Shown: piece by piece, positions 10,275 to 21,557 of the stretch
Numbering within the stretch: the stretch's first letter is position 1
Layout: the number at the start of each line of letters is the position of its first letter
Origin: an uncultured Acidimicrobiaceae bacterium
GTDB taxonomy: Bacteria; Actinomycetota; Acidimicrobiia; Acidimicrobiales; Poriferisodalaceae
Direction: 5' to 3'
Assembly: GCA_913020735.1 (NCBI GenBank)
Contig: CAJWBN010000003.1
Location: forward strand, 1-44,902
DNA length: 44,902 bases
The notes under the pieces: generated by a model
Databases searched by the model: none
What the model saw: only the letters and a program-made list of their open reading frames with translations
Told to the model about the DNA's origin: nothing
Translations under genes and position numbers: made by a program

Positions 10275-11762
10275 TTAGCTGTTTTGGGGAAATCCCAGGT
10301 CTATTTGGCTTGAAGCTGGATCGGGCCATCGAGCGGTTATCGCCTTAGCCCGGGTGTAGAAACGGACCCCTTCCGGTCCATACATATGGGTATCGCCAAA
10401 CAAAGATGCTTTCCACCCTCCAAATGAGTGGTACGCAACGGGAACGGGTATTGGAACGTTAATGCCGACCATTCCTACTTGAACCTCGTGTTGGAACTGA
10501 CGTGCCGCTCCTCCGTCACGTGTGAAGATGGCGGTGCCGTTTCCGAACGGGTTCGAGTTGATGAGATCCATCGCTTCTTGGAAGCTATCTACCCGTACGA
10601 CGCTGAGAACAGGCCCAAAAATTTCATCCTGATAGCACTCCATGTCAGCGGTTACTTCATCTAGGAGAGTCGGCCCGTAGAAAAATCCGTCAGCAGGGAG
10701 ATCTGCGCTGCTGCCATCAACAACTGCAACCGCTCCTGCTTGCTGAGCTCTCTCGACATAACCAGCAACGCGGTCACGATGTTCTGCAGTGATGAGTGGT
10801 CCCATTTCTGCATCAGGTTCGGTTCCCACTCCAACCTTGACTTCTGGGATTCTTCTTGAGATTGCCGCTACAAGTTCATCACCGGCTGATCCCACAGCTA
10901 CCAAGGCACTTACAGCCATGCATCGTTCGCCAGCAGATCCATATGCTGCGCTTACGGCAGCATCTGCAGCCATCTCTATATCGGCGTCAGGTAGAACCAA
11001 CATGTGGTTCTTAGCTCCGCCGAGTGCTTGCACTCTCTTACCCGCAGAGGTCGCGCGTTCATATACATAGCTGGCTATTGGGGTTGATCCAACGAAACTG
11101 ATAGCAGCGACGTCCTCATGGTCGATTAGGGCATCAACAGCTTGCTTGTCGCCGTTAACTACAGAGAACACTCCAGGGGGGAGCCCCGCTTCAATAAACC
11201 ATTCAGCGATCAACATTGATGCCGAAGGGTCTCTCTCAGATGGTTTGCAAATGAAGGCGTTTCCGCAGGCAATAGCAGTTGCGAACATCCAAGCTGGGAC
11301 CATCGCAGGAAAGTTGAACGGCGTGATACCAGCGACAACACCGAGTGGTTGGCGGAGGCTGTATACCTCAATCCCAGCGGATACTTGCTCGTTAATTTCG
11401 CCTTTAAGATGGTGCGCTATTCCGCAGGCAAACTCGACATTTTCGAGCCCCCGTGCCACCTCGCCAGCGGCGTCTGATACGACCTTGCCGTGTTCACTGC
11501 TAATGACTCTTGCAAGTTCATCGGTGCGGTCGGAAAGCAACTCGCGGAAACGGAACATGATTTGTGTTCGTTGTGTGAGAGAACTTTCTGCCCATTCTTC
11601 TGATGCTTTACGTGCGGACGCGACAGCTTCGCCCACTTCGGCTACTGAAGCTAAGTCGACTTGGGCTTGTACTTGCCCGGTAGCTGGGTTGTACACATCG
11701 CCGGATCTTCCGCTGGTTCCGGCTTGGTGTTGACCGTTAATAAAATGTTGGATACGTCGCAC
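10275..11762 (-). CDS. mmsA: CoA-acylating methylmalonate-semialdehyde dehydrogenase
   Basis: GVVAGITPFNFPAMVPAWMFATAIACGNAFICKPSERDPS, GSAGERCMAVSALVAVG catalytic Cys. Confidence 0.92.
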   Translation of the reverse strand: MRRIQHFINGQHQAGTSGRSGDVYNPATGQVQAQVDLASVAEVGEAVASARKASEEWAESSLTQRTQIMFRFRELLSDRTDELARVISSEHGKVVSDAAGEVARGLENVEFACGIAHHLKGEINEQVSAGIEVYSLRQPLGVVAGITPFNFPAMVPAWMFATAIACGNAFICKPSERDPSASMLIAEWFIEAGLPPGVFSVVNGDKQAVDALIDHEDVAAISFVGSTPIASYVYERATSAGKRVQALGGAKNHMLVLPDADIEMAADAAVSAAYGSAGERCMAVSALVAVGSAGDELVAAISRRIPEVKVGVGTEPDAEMGPLITAEHRDRVAGYVERAQQAGAVAVVDGSSADLPADGFFYGPTLLDEVTADMECYQDEIFGPVLSVVRVDSFQEAMDLINSNPFGNGTAIFTRDGGAARQFQHEVQVGMVGINVPIPVPVAYHSFGGWKASLFGDTHMYGPEGVRFYTRAKAITARWPDPASSQIDLGFPQNS

Positions 11763-11810
11763 CGCGTCACTTTAATCCCCAGGAGCTGAGGCCTCTACAG
11801 TGATAGCTGG

Positions 11811-12986
11811 TTACTTGTCGTTATATAGGTCGTACCGGCCTAAGCGGTCTAGGCACACCTCGACGCTCCATGGCAGCATCGTTGCTCCACATCGGGCGTC
11901 CCGGTAGTGCTGTTCGAGCTTGTTGGGTCGAAGCATGGATCGTCCCCCACAGACTCGTATGGCAAGAGAAGCCATTTCAGGCGCGCCTTCCATAACAGCA
12001 ACCATGGTGCTCCATGCGCGTCGCAAAGCGGGTTTAGTTGGGTCGACCGAGGCTTCACTCAACACTCGGTACATCAAAGATTGGGCTTTGTCGTAGATCA
12101 TCTGCATTTCTGCCCATCCGGCTTGTTTGACATGGTTGTCTCGCCGTGACGCAACTCCGTGTTCCCCCCTCAGGTATTCGCCTGTGAGATCCAGAATCGC
12201 TCGCATCAATCCGAGGTAGGTGAAGCTCAACGTCATATAGAAGTAGGGGAATCGGGAAACCATGGCATCGAAAACGCCTGGGGGTAGAACCTCGTTGTCT
12301 TCGGGGACAAAAGCATCGACAAGAACTAAATCTCGGGAGTCGGTTCCGCGCATCCCAAGAGGGTCCCATTCGCCTTGAATTTCGACGCCGTCGCTGTCTG
12401 CAGGAACTCCTAGCAAACGAACTCGAGGGTCGTCTTCCACGAGAGCTACGACATTGTGGACGTCAGCTATACCGCTGAGTGATGCGAAAATCTTTTTGCC
12501 AGTGACTCTGAATCCGCCATCTACGGGGACAGCAGTAGTACCGATTGGTTGGCCACTTCCTGGAGTTCGCCCTTCAGAAAAAGGTTGGCTATGAATCGTG
12601 TGCTGGTGGCACATGCCGGCCCATAGTTGCGGTCGGACACGGTCGAGATGAGCTTGTTGTTCGTCATCCATGCCCAGTTGGTCTGCTATCCATCCCGCTA
12701 GCAACGCAGTGGCTGTGTGCATGTTGAAAGTAAGAGCTGTGGTCGGGCAGTGTCGCCCAAGCTCCTCGCTTACAAGGGCATATGCAACGAAGTCGCCACC
12801 AAGACCACCGGCCTCAACGGGCGCACAAAGCCCAAGGAAGCCATTGTTTGCGAGTTCTTTCCAATTCTCTGTTGGGAAGCTGGCTTCATGGTCGTATTGG
12901 GCTGCTCGTTGCGAAAATCGCGGTGCGATCGCCGCAATTTGTTCGACGAGTTCCATTCGTGCCGTCGTTTGAATTGGGTCTACCAC
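11811..12986 (-). CDS. Acyl-CoA dehydrogenase family protein
   Basis: ELANNGFLGLCAPVEAGGLGGDF, FRVTGKKIFASLSG, LEQHYRDARCGATMLPWS. Confidence 0.88.
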   Translation of the reverse strand: MVDPIQTTARMELVEQIAAIAPRFSQRAAQYDHEASFPTENWKELANNGFLGLCAPVEAGGLGGDFVAYALVSEELGRHCPTTALTFNMHTATALLAGWIADQLGMDDEQQAHLDRVRPQLWAGMCHQHTIHSQPFSEGRTPGSGQPIGTTAVPVDGGFRVTGKKIFASLSGIADVHNVVALVEDDPRVRLLGVPADSDGVEIQGEWDPLGMRGTDSRDLVLVDAFVPEDNEVLPPGVFDAMVSRFPYFYMTLSFTYLGLMRAILDLTGEYLRGEHGVASRRDNHVKQAGWAEMQMIYDKAQSLMYRVLSEASVDPTKPALRRAWSTMVAVMEGAPEMASLAIRVCGGRSMLRPNKLEQHYRDARCGATMLPWSVEVCLDRLGRYDLYNDK

Positions 12987-12995
12987 GGGGATTCC

Positions 12996-13916
12996 TTATT
13001 CATGGGATACCGGCCAGAGTACGGGGAATAAATCGGGACGCATCACGTCACCTGATTGAAGCCCTAGGTCGTTGAGCGGTGGCGACGTTTCACCTTGGCG
13101 TTCAAGGTAGCGGACATCGTCGCCTAACCATCGTGTTGAGAATGCGCGACGTCGTTTTTCTATTGGGGCTGAAGTTGTGCCATGAAGAGTTCGGAAGTCG
13201 AAACAAAGCGCGTCGCCGGGCTCTACTGCTTCTATAAAAATATTTTCTGAGTGGTCGTCTATATCGGGAACTGAGACAAGCGAATTATCGGCATTCTCAT
13301 ATTCGGCACCTGACGCGAAATCTCGAGGTCGATAGGTCTCACCGCCGCGATGCGAACCCTTTAAAAATCTGACTCCAGTTTCGATTGGTGTGTTGTCAAG
13401 CGCCACGTATATGGAGACTGTCTGGGTCCCTGCAATGCAGTAATACGGTAAATCGTGATGCCACGGCGTGGCCTTAGAAGTTCCCTGTTCCTTAGAGAAT
13501 GCGTGATCGTGGAACAGTTGGGCTGTGTCGCTCACCATAAGTTGCGCTGCTATTGCGGCTGCTGGTGAAGTGAGGACAAATCGGAGATACTCGGGGATTA
13601 ACTGCCAGTTGCAGTAGCTGTCAAAAAACCTGCCAGCTTCATCTTCGCTGATGCTTTCGCACGGAAATGCGAATGCTTGGGGGTTTTCGAGATTTCGATC
13701 GAGCCCCACACTTAGGGGCTCAACCCATTCTGTGAATGCTTGTCGCAATACGACCACACCATCGTTTTGGAATTTTTGGACAGTCTCGGTTGGTAACTCA
13801 GTCCAGGGACGAACCGTTGAGGCTACGAGTTCCTCCAGATTTTGTATTGAGCGCCATTGTGCCGCCGGGTTGTTACCTACCGCCATCTCTACATTGTCGC
13901 CGCTGTGAATGGTCAA
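12996..13916 (-). CDS. Phytanoyl-CoA dioxygenase (PhyH) family protein
   Basis: Fe(II)/2OG ligands: TPWHHDLPYY (HxD), DFRTLHGTTS distal His, RRRAFSTRW. Confidence 0.88.
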   Translation of the reverse strand: MTIHSGDNVEMAVGNNPAAQWRSIQNLEELVASTVRPWTELPTETVQKFQNDGVVVLRQAFTEWVEPLSVGLDRNLENPQAFAFPCESISEDEAGRFFDSYCNWQLIPEYLRFVLTSPAAAIAAQLMVSDTAQLFHDHAFSKEQGTSKATPWHHDLPYYCIAGTQTVSIYVALDNTPIETGVRFLKGSHRGGETYRPRDFASGAEYENADNSLVSVPDIDDHSENIFIEAVEPGDALCFDFRTLHGTTSAPIEKRRRAFSTRWLGDDVRYLERQGETSPPLNDLGLQSGDVMRPDLFPVLWPVSHE

Positions 13917-13934
13917 TCGTTACAGTCTTTTCCG

Positions 13935-14810
13935 ATGAAGGTGCAATTGAACGAACGAAACGGCTCGCTGGTCGTGTTTTTGACGGGCACTTGGTTCAGC
14001 TTTAGCCCGTTGTTGTTTCGTTGGACTTCGGGTGAAGGTTCGGAATGGCTATTTCTTTTGTGGCGTTCAATTGGAATTCTCATTGCGGCTGTAATCGCAT
14101 TATCTATAAGTTCGGGTGTGCGGGTCATGACTGCGCTCACGAACGGCTTGGCTAAGAATTTGCTTGCTGGCGCCTTGCTGGCTGGTATGTCGACTTCATT
14201 CATTATTTCTATTGCTCGAATTGATGCTGCGACCACTTTGTTATTGCAAAGTTTGGCGCCGTTTTCCGCCGCTTTGCTGGGCTGGTTGTTGTTACGAGAA
14301 AAAGTGGATGGCCACACATGGGCAGCAATGGCTACTGCTGTTGTTGGGGTCGCAATTATGGGGTCGACATGGGATAGCAGCAGCGCGGTGGGCATTTCAG
14401 TCGCCTGTTGTATTCCTCTGATGCTTGGTGTTTACACAGTTTTGTTAAGAGATTCTCAGCAGCGTGATCCACGAGCCCAGGTTTTCTTTACAGGCGTGAT
14501 CGGGATCGTGATCGGTCTCGTCGCCAGCGCTGCAACCGGAGGTTTTGCTTTGCCGCTTCGTGACGTTTGTCTTGGCTTAGTCAGCGGCGGCGTCCTATTA
14601 GGTGTGGGCCTTCCGATTTTTAATGCCGCTGGACGTCATGTTCCTGCAGCTCGCACAAGTTTGTTATTGCTCAGCGAGATCGTGTTGGCTCCGATTTGGG
14701 TGTGGTTAGTAGTGAATGAGGTTCCTGCGGGAAGAACCGTTGCCGGCGGGGCAGTGATTCTTTTAGCGCTGGTGTGGGTTACAACTCACCCGAGAGTTCA
14801 TTCTGTCTAA
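13935..14810 (+). CDS. EamA-domain DMT-family transporter
   Basis: Ten-TM EamA repeat protein; ATG 13935 preferred over track start 13857 which overlaps the divergent PhyH gene. Confidence 0.82.
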   Translation: MKVQLNERNGSLVVFLTGTWFSFSPLLFRWTSGEGSEWLFLLWRSIGILIAAVIALSISSGVRVMTALTNGLAKNLLAGALLAGMSTSFIISIARIDAATTLLLQSLAPFSAALLGWLLLREKVDGHTWAAMATAVVGVAIMGSTWDSSSAVGISVACCIPLMLGVYTVLLRDSQQRDPRAQVFFTGVIGIVIGLVASAATGGFALPLRDVCLGLVSGGVLLGVGLPIFNAAGRHVPAARTSLLLLSEIVLAPIWVWLVVNEVPAGRTVAGGAVILLALVWVTTHPRVHSV

Positions 14811-14823
14811 CAGACACTTCGGT

Positions 14824-15765
14824 TTATAAGAGAGCGATGGGGTTAGCGGGTGAACCTGTCCCTCCTTCAACTCGGAGAGGCGCGACGGTGAACAGGAAGC
14901 TCCACTTGGAATGTTCGACACATGAAGCAGCGAGTCGGTCTAAACGCAGATTGTCTAGAAGGTGCACGCCCATAGCGACAATGACTGTTTGGTGGATTGG
15001 CATAATCCAGTCATTTGGATGGTTGCCTGGCAAAACGTCACTGACACCATCACAACCAAGAACTGAAATATCTCGTTCGTGAAGCCATTCGATGCAATCT
15101 GGGTGAAGTCCTGCCATGCCCACCTGGAACGGGTGCCAAGGCCCTAATTCGGCTCTGCGTTCGTCTCGTCCGGTCCCAACTAGCAAGATGTCGCCTTGGC
15201 CTACGCGCACATTCTCGGCTTTTTCGCAGGCTTCCAGTTCTTCAGCGGTAACCGCATCACCGGGTTCGAGCCATTTGACTCCCCGTAGGCGAGGGATATC
15301 AAGAAAGACTCCACGCCCAACGACACCTTCACTGGCGACCATGATGCTGCATCGCGTCGCACCGGTACTTTTGACTGTTTCGGCGGCGTAACCGTTGTAC
15401 ATCTGCTTGTTGACAAAAACGTGGCATAGAGCGTCAATGTGCGACGTTGCCATCCCGTGGAACGCCACTCCGACAAAATCTCCGGTCGATTCCATATTGA
15501 TATTTGGTGAGACACAGTCATCGCCACCTCTGACCATCATGTGGAGCGCTGGGTGCCGGTTCTCTGCGTTTGGTTCAACTGGAAGTTCTCTCGCGCAGCT
15601 GACAGCCCTGCCATGGACGACTTCGTTCGCAGCGGCGGCTCGCAATTCTGGGGTTATGAGATTGAGTGCACCTGCCTCATCATCGGGTCCCCAGCGGTCC
15701 CAGTTCTTGACTCGTTCGAAAAGTTCTCCGTGTTGTTCGGACGTCATCCATGGTTCATTTGTCAC
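14824..15765 (-). CDS. Cyclase (kynurenine formamidase-like) family hydrolase
   Basis: AFHGMATSHIDALCHVF metal-binding motif, GDILLVGTGRDE, WLHERDISVLGCDGVSD. Start uncertain (15747-15834). Confidence 0.85.
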   Translation of the reverse strand: MTNEPWMTSEQHGELFERVKNWDRWGPDDEAGALNLITPELRAAAANEVVHGRAVSCARELPVEPNAENRHPALHMMVRGGDDCVSPNINMESTGDFVGVAFHGMATSHIDALCHVFVNKQMYNGYAAETVKSTGATRCSIMVASEGVVGRGVFLDIPRLRGVKWLEPGDAVTAEELEACEKAENVRVGQGDILLVGTGRDERRAELGPWHPFQVGMAGLHPDCIEWLHERDISVLGCDGVSDVLPGNHPNDWIMPIHQTVIVAMGVHLLDNLRLDRLAASCVEHSKWSFLFTVAPLRVEGGTGSPANPIALL

Positions 15766-15832
15766 AGCAATTCCCCCGGTCAGTTGTTGGTGACACCTAC
15801 TTCCTAATTCAATCTTCTCTATGGTGTGTCCC

Positions 15833-16132
15833 ATGGCTGCTTATCTGGTCGGAATTCAGACGATTGTTAACAACGATGCTTTGAACCGTTACATCAAGGC
15901 TGCTCTTCCTTCTATGAGCGAGTTCGGTGCCAAGCCGTTGGCAGTTGATCTGGGCGCGGAGGTCTTGGAGGGAACCCAGAAACCTCCCGGTTCTAGGGTG
16001 GTTATTGTCGAGTTCGAGTCCAAAGAGAAGTTATTGGATTGGTATAACAGCGATGGCTATCAGACCGCTATGCGAGAACGAGTTGGGGCACTCGATGGTT
16101 TCGCTCTCGTAGCCGAAGGTTTACCGAACTAG
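15833..16132 (+). CDS. DUF1330 family protein
   Basis: MAAYLVGIQTIVNNDALNRYIKAA...RVVIVEFESKEKLLDWYNSDGYQ. Confidence 0.88.
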   Translation: MAAYLVGIQTIVNNDALNRYIKAALPSMSEFGAKPLAVDLGAEVLEGTQKPPGSRVVIVEFESKEKLLDWYNSDGYQTAMRERVGALDGFALVAEGLPN

Positions 16133-16135
16133 CGG

Positions 16136-19100
16136 TTAGTTCCTTTGAGGTACGCCGAATCCTCCACCACCGGGGGTTTCAATCTCGAAGCAGTCAGCTG
16201 GTTCGACTTCCACCCGGGTGCTGCCGGGCAGCTCTTTGGTCGTCCCATCAGCTCTCAAGAGACGGTTGACTCCTACCAGCCCGCTCTGTCCTCCGTCGAC
16301 GCCGTAAGGTGCGACTTTGCGGCGCGACGACAAGACGTTAACGGTCATGGGTTCCAGGAATTGGAGCCGACGTACAACGCCATCGCCCCCTCGTTGCGCT
16401 CCCAGTCCGCCAGAATTTCGTCGAACTTTGAAGTGTTGGACTCTTACCGGGTGACGCCATTCCAGAATTTCGGGGTCGGTCAGGCGAGTATTTGTCATAT
16501 GCGTGTGGACGGCACTTGCGCCGTCCGCTGATGGTGTTGCTCCAGCTCCTCCACAAATTGTTTCGTAATACTGGTGTTCGTCGTTACCCCAAATGAAGTT
16601 GTTCATGGTTCCTTGGGAGCCAGCTATTACACCTAGCGCCCCAAAGAGGGTGTCGACTAGCAGTTGGCTAGTTTCGACGTTGCCTGCAATGACTGCCGCG
16701 GGCGAATGAGGACTAATCATCGACGGGTCAGGAATACGGATATCTAATGGAACTAGGCAACCTGCGTTGAGTGGAATCGCGTCGTTGACCATGCATCGGA
16801 AGACGTAGAGAACTGCGGACCGGCAGACGGCCTTGGGTGCATTGAAATTGCCGGGGTGTTGGTCACTTGTTCCTGCGAAGTCGATGACTGCTGAGCGCTC
16901 AGCGAGATCGACTTTGATCGACACCGCTATTTGATTTCCGTCGTCCATTTCTCCGACGAATTCACAGTCGTTGAGCGCGGCAATTACTCGTCTGACCGAT
17001 TCTTCGGCGTTTTCCATCACATGTCCCATGTATGCGTGGACTACATCAAGGCCGTAGTGGTCAATGACATTGTGCAATTCGGTGGCGCCTCTCTCGCATG
17101 CTGCGACCTGCGCCTTAAGATCAGCAACATTTTGGTCAGGGTTTCTGGCGGGCCATGGTCCTGCTGTAAGTAGGTTTCTAATTTCTTGTTCTAAAAATCG
17201 GCCGCCTTGTACCAACAGAACATTGTCAAGGACTAGGCCTTCTTCATCAATAGTTGTCGAATCAGCTGGTGCCGACCCCGGGACGATGCCGCCTATGTCG
17301 GAGTGATGGCCGCGTGAAGCGACATAGAAGATTCGTTCTCCGGTGGTTTCGTCGAAGATGGGTTTAACGACAGTGATGTCTGGTAGGTGGGTTCCGCCGT
17401 TGTAAGGGGCGTTGAGTACGTATACGTCACCTGGTTCCATTTGAGGATTGTTGGCGATCACTGACTTGATGGCTTCACTCATTGATCCCAGATGAATAGG
17501 TAGGTGTGGAGCGTTGGCGATGAGTTCTCCGTCGGGGTCGAAGATGGCGCAACTAAAATCAAGACGCTCTTTTATGTTCACTGAGACTGCGGTGTTTTCT
17601 AAAACAACTCCCATCTGTTCGGCGATGTTCATGAAGAGGTTGTTGAAGATCTCAAGCTGAACAGGGTTGACGTTCGTCCCGACCGCAGGTCGCTGATTTT
17701 GAGGAGCAATTCGTTCAATAAACAGATCACCGTCCGCGTTTACATGGCCTTGCCAGTTCGGTTCTATGACTGTCGTTGCGTTGGGTTCGACAAGAACCGC
17801 CGGACCGGTTATTGGCGTATCGGGCGACATGTTCTGTCTGTCTAAAAATGGAGTGTCAATGGTTTTGTCGCCCATTGTTGTTGGGAAAATCCCCAGCAAT
17901 GGATCTCCGTGTTGCGAGTTTGTTTCGTTGACTGACAGCGGTTCCGCGAGTCCAACTGCTTCTAGCTGCAGAGACTCAATGATTATTGGTGTTTGTGGTG
18001 AGATAAACCCAAATCGCGCAGTGTGGTGGGTTTCGAATGCTGTTCTGACCTCATCGATTGTGCTTGCCGGTACGAGTAATGCCGTGTCCGAGCCTTGATA
18101 TCGAAGTGAGAGGCGTCGCCGTAGTTCTTGGGCGGTGCCTTCGATGCCCTGATTTTGCAGATATTCGGTTCCTTTGAGTTCTAGTTCGCGCCATCGCGGG
18201 TCTAATTGTTGGAGGTTGTCATGGTCCAGGGTTTGTTCGACTGTTTCGTCTCGGATTTGGCGTACGTCGGCTAGCCCGATTCCGACAGCGGATAAGACTC
18301 CTGCGTGGGGGTGCACATATATGTTTTCTATTCCTAGGCGGTCGGCGACCATGCACGCATGTTGACCTCCCGCCCCTCCGAAACAGACCAGTGCGTAGTC
18401 GGTGACGTCGTGGCCCCGTTCGATACTGATTTTCTTGATCGCGTTGGCCATGTTGTCAGCTGCAATATCTAAATAGCCTTGCGCGATGCTGGTTTCTGTT
18501 TGCTGTATTCCAGTGGCTTCTGTGATTTGTTCGGCTAATACGCCGAATGCTTTGGTTGTGGCCGCGATGTCGAGGGCTTGATTTCCGTCAGCACCGAAAA
18601 CAGCTGGGAAGAATTCTGGACGGAGTTTGCCAAGCACCACGTTGCAGTCAGTGATGGCGAGAGGGCCGTTGTTGCCGTAACAAGTTGGACCGGGGTCAGC
18701 TCCCGCGGAGTCTGGGCCTACTCGTAGTCGGCTTCCATCGAAATGAAGGATCGATCCTCCCCCGGCGGCGACTGTATTGATATCCATCATTGGGGATCGA
18801 ACTCGAATGCCGGCTACTTCGGTTTCGTATGCGCGTTCGAATTCGCCGGCGTAGTGGCTCACATCGGTTGAGGTGCCGCCCATGTCGAAACCGATGAGTT
18901 TGTGCAGGTTGGCGTTTTCCGCTGTGCGAGCCATCCCAACAACGCCTCCAGCTGGTCCTGAAAGCAGGGCGTCTTTTCCTTGGAATGCGTATGCGTCGGT
19001 GAGGCCTCCGTTTGATTGCATAAACATGAGTCTTGGACTGATTTGGTTGTGTCGGAGTTGTTCATCTACCTGAGCGACGTACTGCCTCAAGACTGGTGAT

Positions 19101-19744
19101 AGATACGCATCTACGACGGTGGTATCGCCTCTGGGCACGAGTTTCATGAGGGCGCTCACCTCATGGCTAACCGAAACTTGTTCAAATCCGAGTTCGCGTG
19201 CGATAGCTGCCAGCCGGGCTTCATGGGTTGTGTAGCGGTACCCATGGAGAAGAACGATTGCAACGGAGTTAAGTCCTTGTGAACGCGCTTGTTGAAGCCC
19301 TGCTCGAGCTGCCTTTTCGTCAAGTTGGATCAGTGTTTCCCCATCGGCACTCATTCGCTCTTCCACTTCGAGTACCTCGGTGTAAAGCATTTCGGGGAGT
19401 TTTATGTCAAGAGCGAATAGGTCTGGGCGTGTTTGGTAGCCAATTCGGAGAATGTCAGCGAAACCTTCAGTTGTGACGAGCAGTGTTGGTTCGCCTTGAC
19501 GTTCAAGTAGAGCGTTGGTGGCGACGGTTGTCCCCATTTTGACTGTTTCGATTTTGTCGAGCGGTATGGCTTCGTCTGCGTCGAGTTCCAAAAGGTCTCT
19601 GATGCCCTGGACTGCTGCGTCGCTGTATCGACGCGGATTATCTGAAAGTAATTTGTGGGTGGTTAGGTGCCCGTTAGGAGCGCGGCCGACTATGTCGGTG
19701 AACGTGCCGCCTCTATCAATCCAAAAATTCCAGCAGTCAGTCAT
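16136..19744 (-). CDS. Fused HyuA-HyuB hydantoinase / 5-oxoprolinase (1202 aa)
   Basis: [32 protein letters not shown]-terminal HyuA; second half [20 protein letters not shown]...TPGGGGFG HyuB. Confidence 0.93.
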   Translation of the reverse strand: MTDCWNFWIDRGGTFTDIVGRAPNGHLTTHKLLSDNPRRYSDAAVQGIRDLLELDADEAIPLDKIETVKMGTTVATNALLERQGEPTLLVTTEGFADILRIGYQTRPDLFALDIKLPEMLYTEVLEVEERMSADGETLIQLDEKAARAGLQQARSQGLNSVAIVLLHGYRYTTHEARLAAIARELGFEQVSVSHEVSALMKLVPRGDTTVVDAYLSPVLRQYVAQVDEQLRHNQISPRLMFMQSNGGLTDAYAFQGKDALLSGPAGGVVGMARTAENANLHKLIGFDMGGTSTDVSHYAGEFERAYETEVAGIRVRSPMMDINTVAAGGGSILHFDGSRLRVGPDSAGADPGPTCYGNNGPLAITDCNVVLGKLRPEFFPAVFGADGNQALDIAATTKAFGVLAEQITEATGIQQTETSIAQGYLDIAADNMANAIKKISIERGHDVTDYALVCFGGAGGQHACMVADRLGIENIYVHPHAGVLSAVGIGLADVRQIRDETVEQTLDHDNLQQLDPRWRELELKGTEYLQNQGIEGTAQELRRRLSLRYQGSDTALLVPASTIDEVRTAFETHHTARFGFISPQTPIIIESLQLEAVGLAEPLSVNETNSQHGDPLLGIFPTTMGDKTIDTPFLDRQNMSPDTPITGPAVLVEPNATTVIEPNWQGHVNADGDLFIERIAPQNQRPAVGTNVNPVQLEIFNNLFMNIAEQMGVVLENTAVSVNIKERLDFSCAIFDPDGELIANAPHLPIHLGSMSEAIKSVIANNPQMEPGDVYVLNAPYNGGTHLPDITVVKPIFDETTGERIFYVASRGHHSDIGGIVPGSAPADSTTIDEEGLVLDNVLLVQGGRFLEQEIRNLLTAGPWPARNPDQNVADLKAQVAACERGATELHNVIDHYGLDVVHAYMGHVMENAEESVRRVIAALNDCEFVGEMDDGNQIAVSIKVDLAERSAVIDFAGTSDQHPGNFNAPKAVCRSAVLYVFRCMVNDAIPLNAGCLVPLDIRIPDPSMISPHSPAAVIAGNVETSQLLVDTLFGALGVIAGSQGTMNNFIWGNDEHQYYETICGGAGATPSADGASAVHTHMTNTRLTDPEILEWRHPVRVQHFKVRRNSGGLGAQRGGDGVVRRLQFLEPMTVNVLSSRRKVAPYGVDGGQSGLVGVNRLLRADGTTKELPGSTRVEVEPADCFEIETPGGGGFGVPQRN

Positions 19745-19782
19745 GTTTTTGTTTGGGACCGTATGTGTCTAATCATCTGATT

Positions 19783-20610
19783 TTATCCACGAGCAATTAA
19801 TCCGATTCCTGTTACTACAAGGCCAATACCAACAATTTGCCACCACCGGAGTGAATCATTGTCAAATGTGGCTGCAAGTACAGCCGTAGGTATCGGAAAC
19901 ACCGATGCAGCGACTGCAACGGCCGTTACTGAGCCGCGTTGAAAGCCTGCTGTGTAACAGAGCACGCCAACAGATCCGAGGATGCCAGCAGCGGCTGAAA
20001 AGCGGAGTGCATGTCCTCGGACTAGTCGAGGTAAACCTCGAACGGTGCAGAAGCCGATAAGAATGATGAAAGCTGTCGATCTTTGTCCGACTACTGGCCA
20101 TAGTCCCCCTTCGACTGTGGTTTGGGCCATGAAGACAAGACCGATACCGAAGCAGAGGCCTGATGCAAAACCGAGGATGACTCCTTGCTTAACACGGTCA
20201 CCTAATGCCGGATCAAAAGTGGTGACCAATAATCCGAACAAGGCGACAAGAACCCCGCTGAGAACCCCAGCGGTGAGTGATGTGCCGGTGATGACTTCCC
20301 AAAACATTGGGATTGCGCCGAGCAGGACTGCAACTATCGGCGACACCACTGCAACAGATGACACTGCTAGGCCTCTATATAGAAGCCCTAGTGCACATCC
20401 GCTTGCCACTCCTGATGCGCAACCAAAAAGATAGTCAGCTCCCAGAAATCTTCCCGGCCCGAAGCTTGCTACGAGAACAGCTGCTGAAGTTGCGAATATG
20501 AGCCCTGTTGCCGCGGTTGTTGCGGCGTGATTTCGGCGAGCGACATACCTAGCAAAGAAGTCTGAGGTGCCGATTACTAGCGAACCTAGTAACCCTAGGA
20601 AGATCGGCAT
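19783..20610 (-). CDS. EamA-domain DMT-family transporter
   Basis: Ten-TM EamA protein (IGTSDFFARYVARR..., internal duplication). Confidence 0.8.
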   Translation of the reverse strand: MPIFLGLLGSLVIGTSDFFARYVARRNHAATTAATGLIFATSAAVLVASFGPGRFLGADYLFGCASGVASGCALGLLYRGLAVSSVAVVSPIVAVLLGAIPMFWEVITGTSLTAGVLSGVLVALFGLLVTTFDPALGDRVKQGVILGFASGLCFGIGLVFMAQTTVEGGLWPVVGQRSTAFIILIGFCTVRGLPRLVRGHALRFSAAAGILGSVGVLCYTAGFQRGSVTAVAVAASVFPIPTAVLAATFDNDSLRWWQIVGIGLVVTGIGLIARG

Positions 20611-20652
20611 AATGACCTCCGTTGGTGCACCGAACCGTCAACGCTACCGCTG

Positions 20653-21480
20653 TTGGCTACTCTCGGCGCAGTGACAAGTGATCTTCAGATCGGCCAACTT
20701 AGGGTTTCGGGTATCGACGTAGAAGTCGCGGGCGAAGTCGGCGACCTCTATTTTGATCAGTGCGCGGAGCAAGGAACAATTTTTGAACCCGCCGTTCGGG
20801 TTGCTGATCTGTTGCTCGGAGACAGTCCCGTCCTCTTCGATATCGGTGCTTCCATCGGTGCGGTCACAGCGGCATTGGCCCAACGTTTCCCCATTGGTCA
20901 TGTCGTCGCGTTCGAAGCGGCTCCTTCTGTTCACCGTTCATTACGTGAAACGATTCGTCGCAGCACTGGAGCGACAGTTTCTCTTCAGGAAAGCGGGGTA
21001 GGAGCACAACTAGGAACCATGCGTTTTCATGAAGATGGCAACGGCAGTGGTTGGGGCTTTTTGTCCGAAGAGCTGGGGGGCATCGATGTTCCGGTGACCA
21101 CTGTTGATGAAACGGTTAATTCCTTAGAGCTCGACCATGTGAATTTCATCAAAATCGACGTTGAAGGTGGCGAACTGGGAGTGTTGCAGGGTGCCACCAA
21201 CACATTGCAACGTGATCGTCCATTGTTGGTGTTCGAAGTGAACGTCTTTTGTCTGTGGCGTTACGGGCGAACGCTGCCTCAGGATTTGTTTGCGTGGGTT
21301 CGGGAACGCTATCCGTACACCGCTGTTATCGACAGCAATGCTGAGATAACTCACATCGAAGGCGACGCAACCGTGAATCACGTACTAAATCTTTTGGGAG
21401 CAGGTGGCAGCGTTATCGATGTCGTGGCTAGTCACGATCCGATTGATGTCACCACCGACGATCTCCAGTCGGCACTGTAA
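20653..21480 (+). CDS. FkbM family methyltransferase
   Basis: LFDIGASIGAVTAALAQRFPIGHVVAFEAAPSVHRSLRETI and HVNFIKIDVEGGELGVLQGA. Start codon uncertain (TTG 20653 or GTG 20671). Confidence 0.87.
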   Translation: MATLGAVTSDLQIGQLRVSGIDVEVAGEVGDLYFDQCAEQGTIFEPAVRVADLLLGDSPVLFDIGASIGAVTAALAQRFPIGHVVAFEAAPSVHRSLRETIRRSTGATVSLQESGVGAQLGTMRFHEDGNGSGWGFLSEELGGIDVPVTTVDETVNSLELDHVNFIKIDVEGGELGVLQGATNTLQRDRPLLVFEVNVFCLWRYGRTLPQDLFAWVRERYPYTAVIDSNAEITHIEGDATVNHVLNLLGAGGSVIDVVASHDPIDVTTDDLQSAL

Positions 21481-21557
21481 AACCTGAGGACCACAACTTT
21501 TGATCACGAAGCGTGCGTCGAACGAGGACTAGCTTTAGCTCAAATAAAGGGGACGAC

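Noticed and set aside
11146-11733. 195-aa plus-strand ORF antisense to mmsA
   Set aside because: No domain-like pattern; overlaps a strongly supported CDS.
11811-12986. Acyl-CoA dehydrogenase lacking a C-terminal YEGT catalytic motif as a pseudoenzyme
   Set aside because: Several ACAD subfamilies place the catalytic Glu elsewhere, so absence of YEGT alone is not evidence of inactivity.
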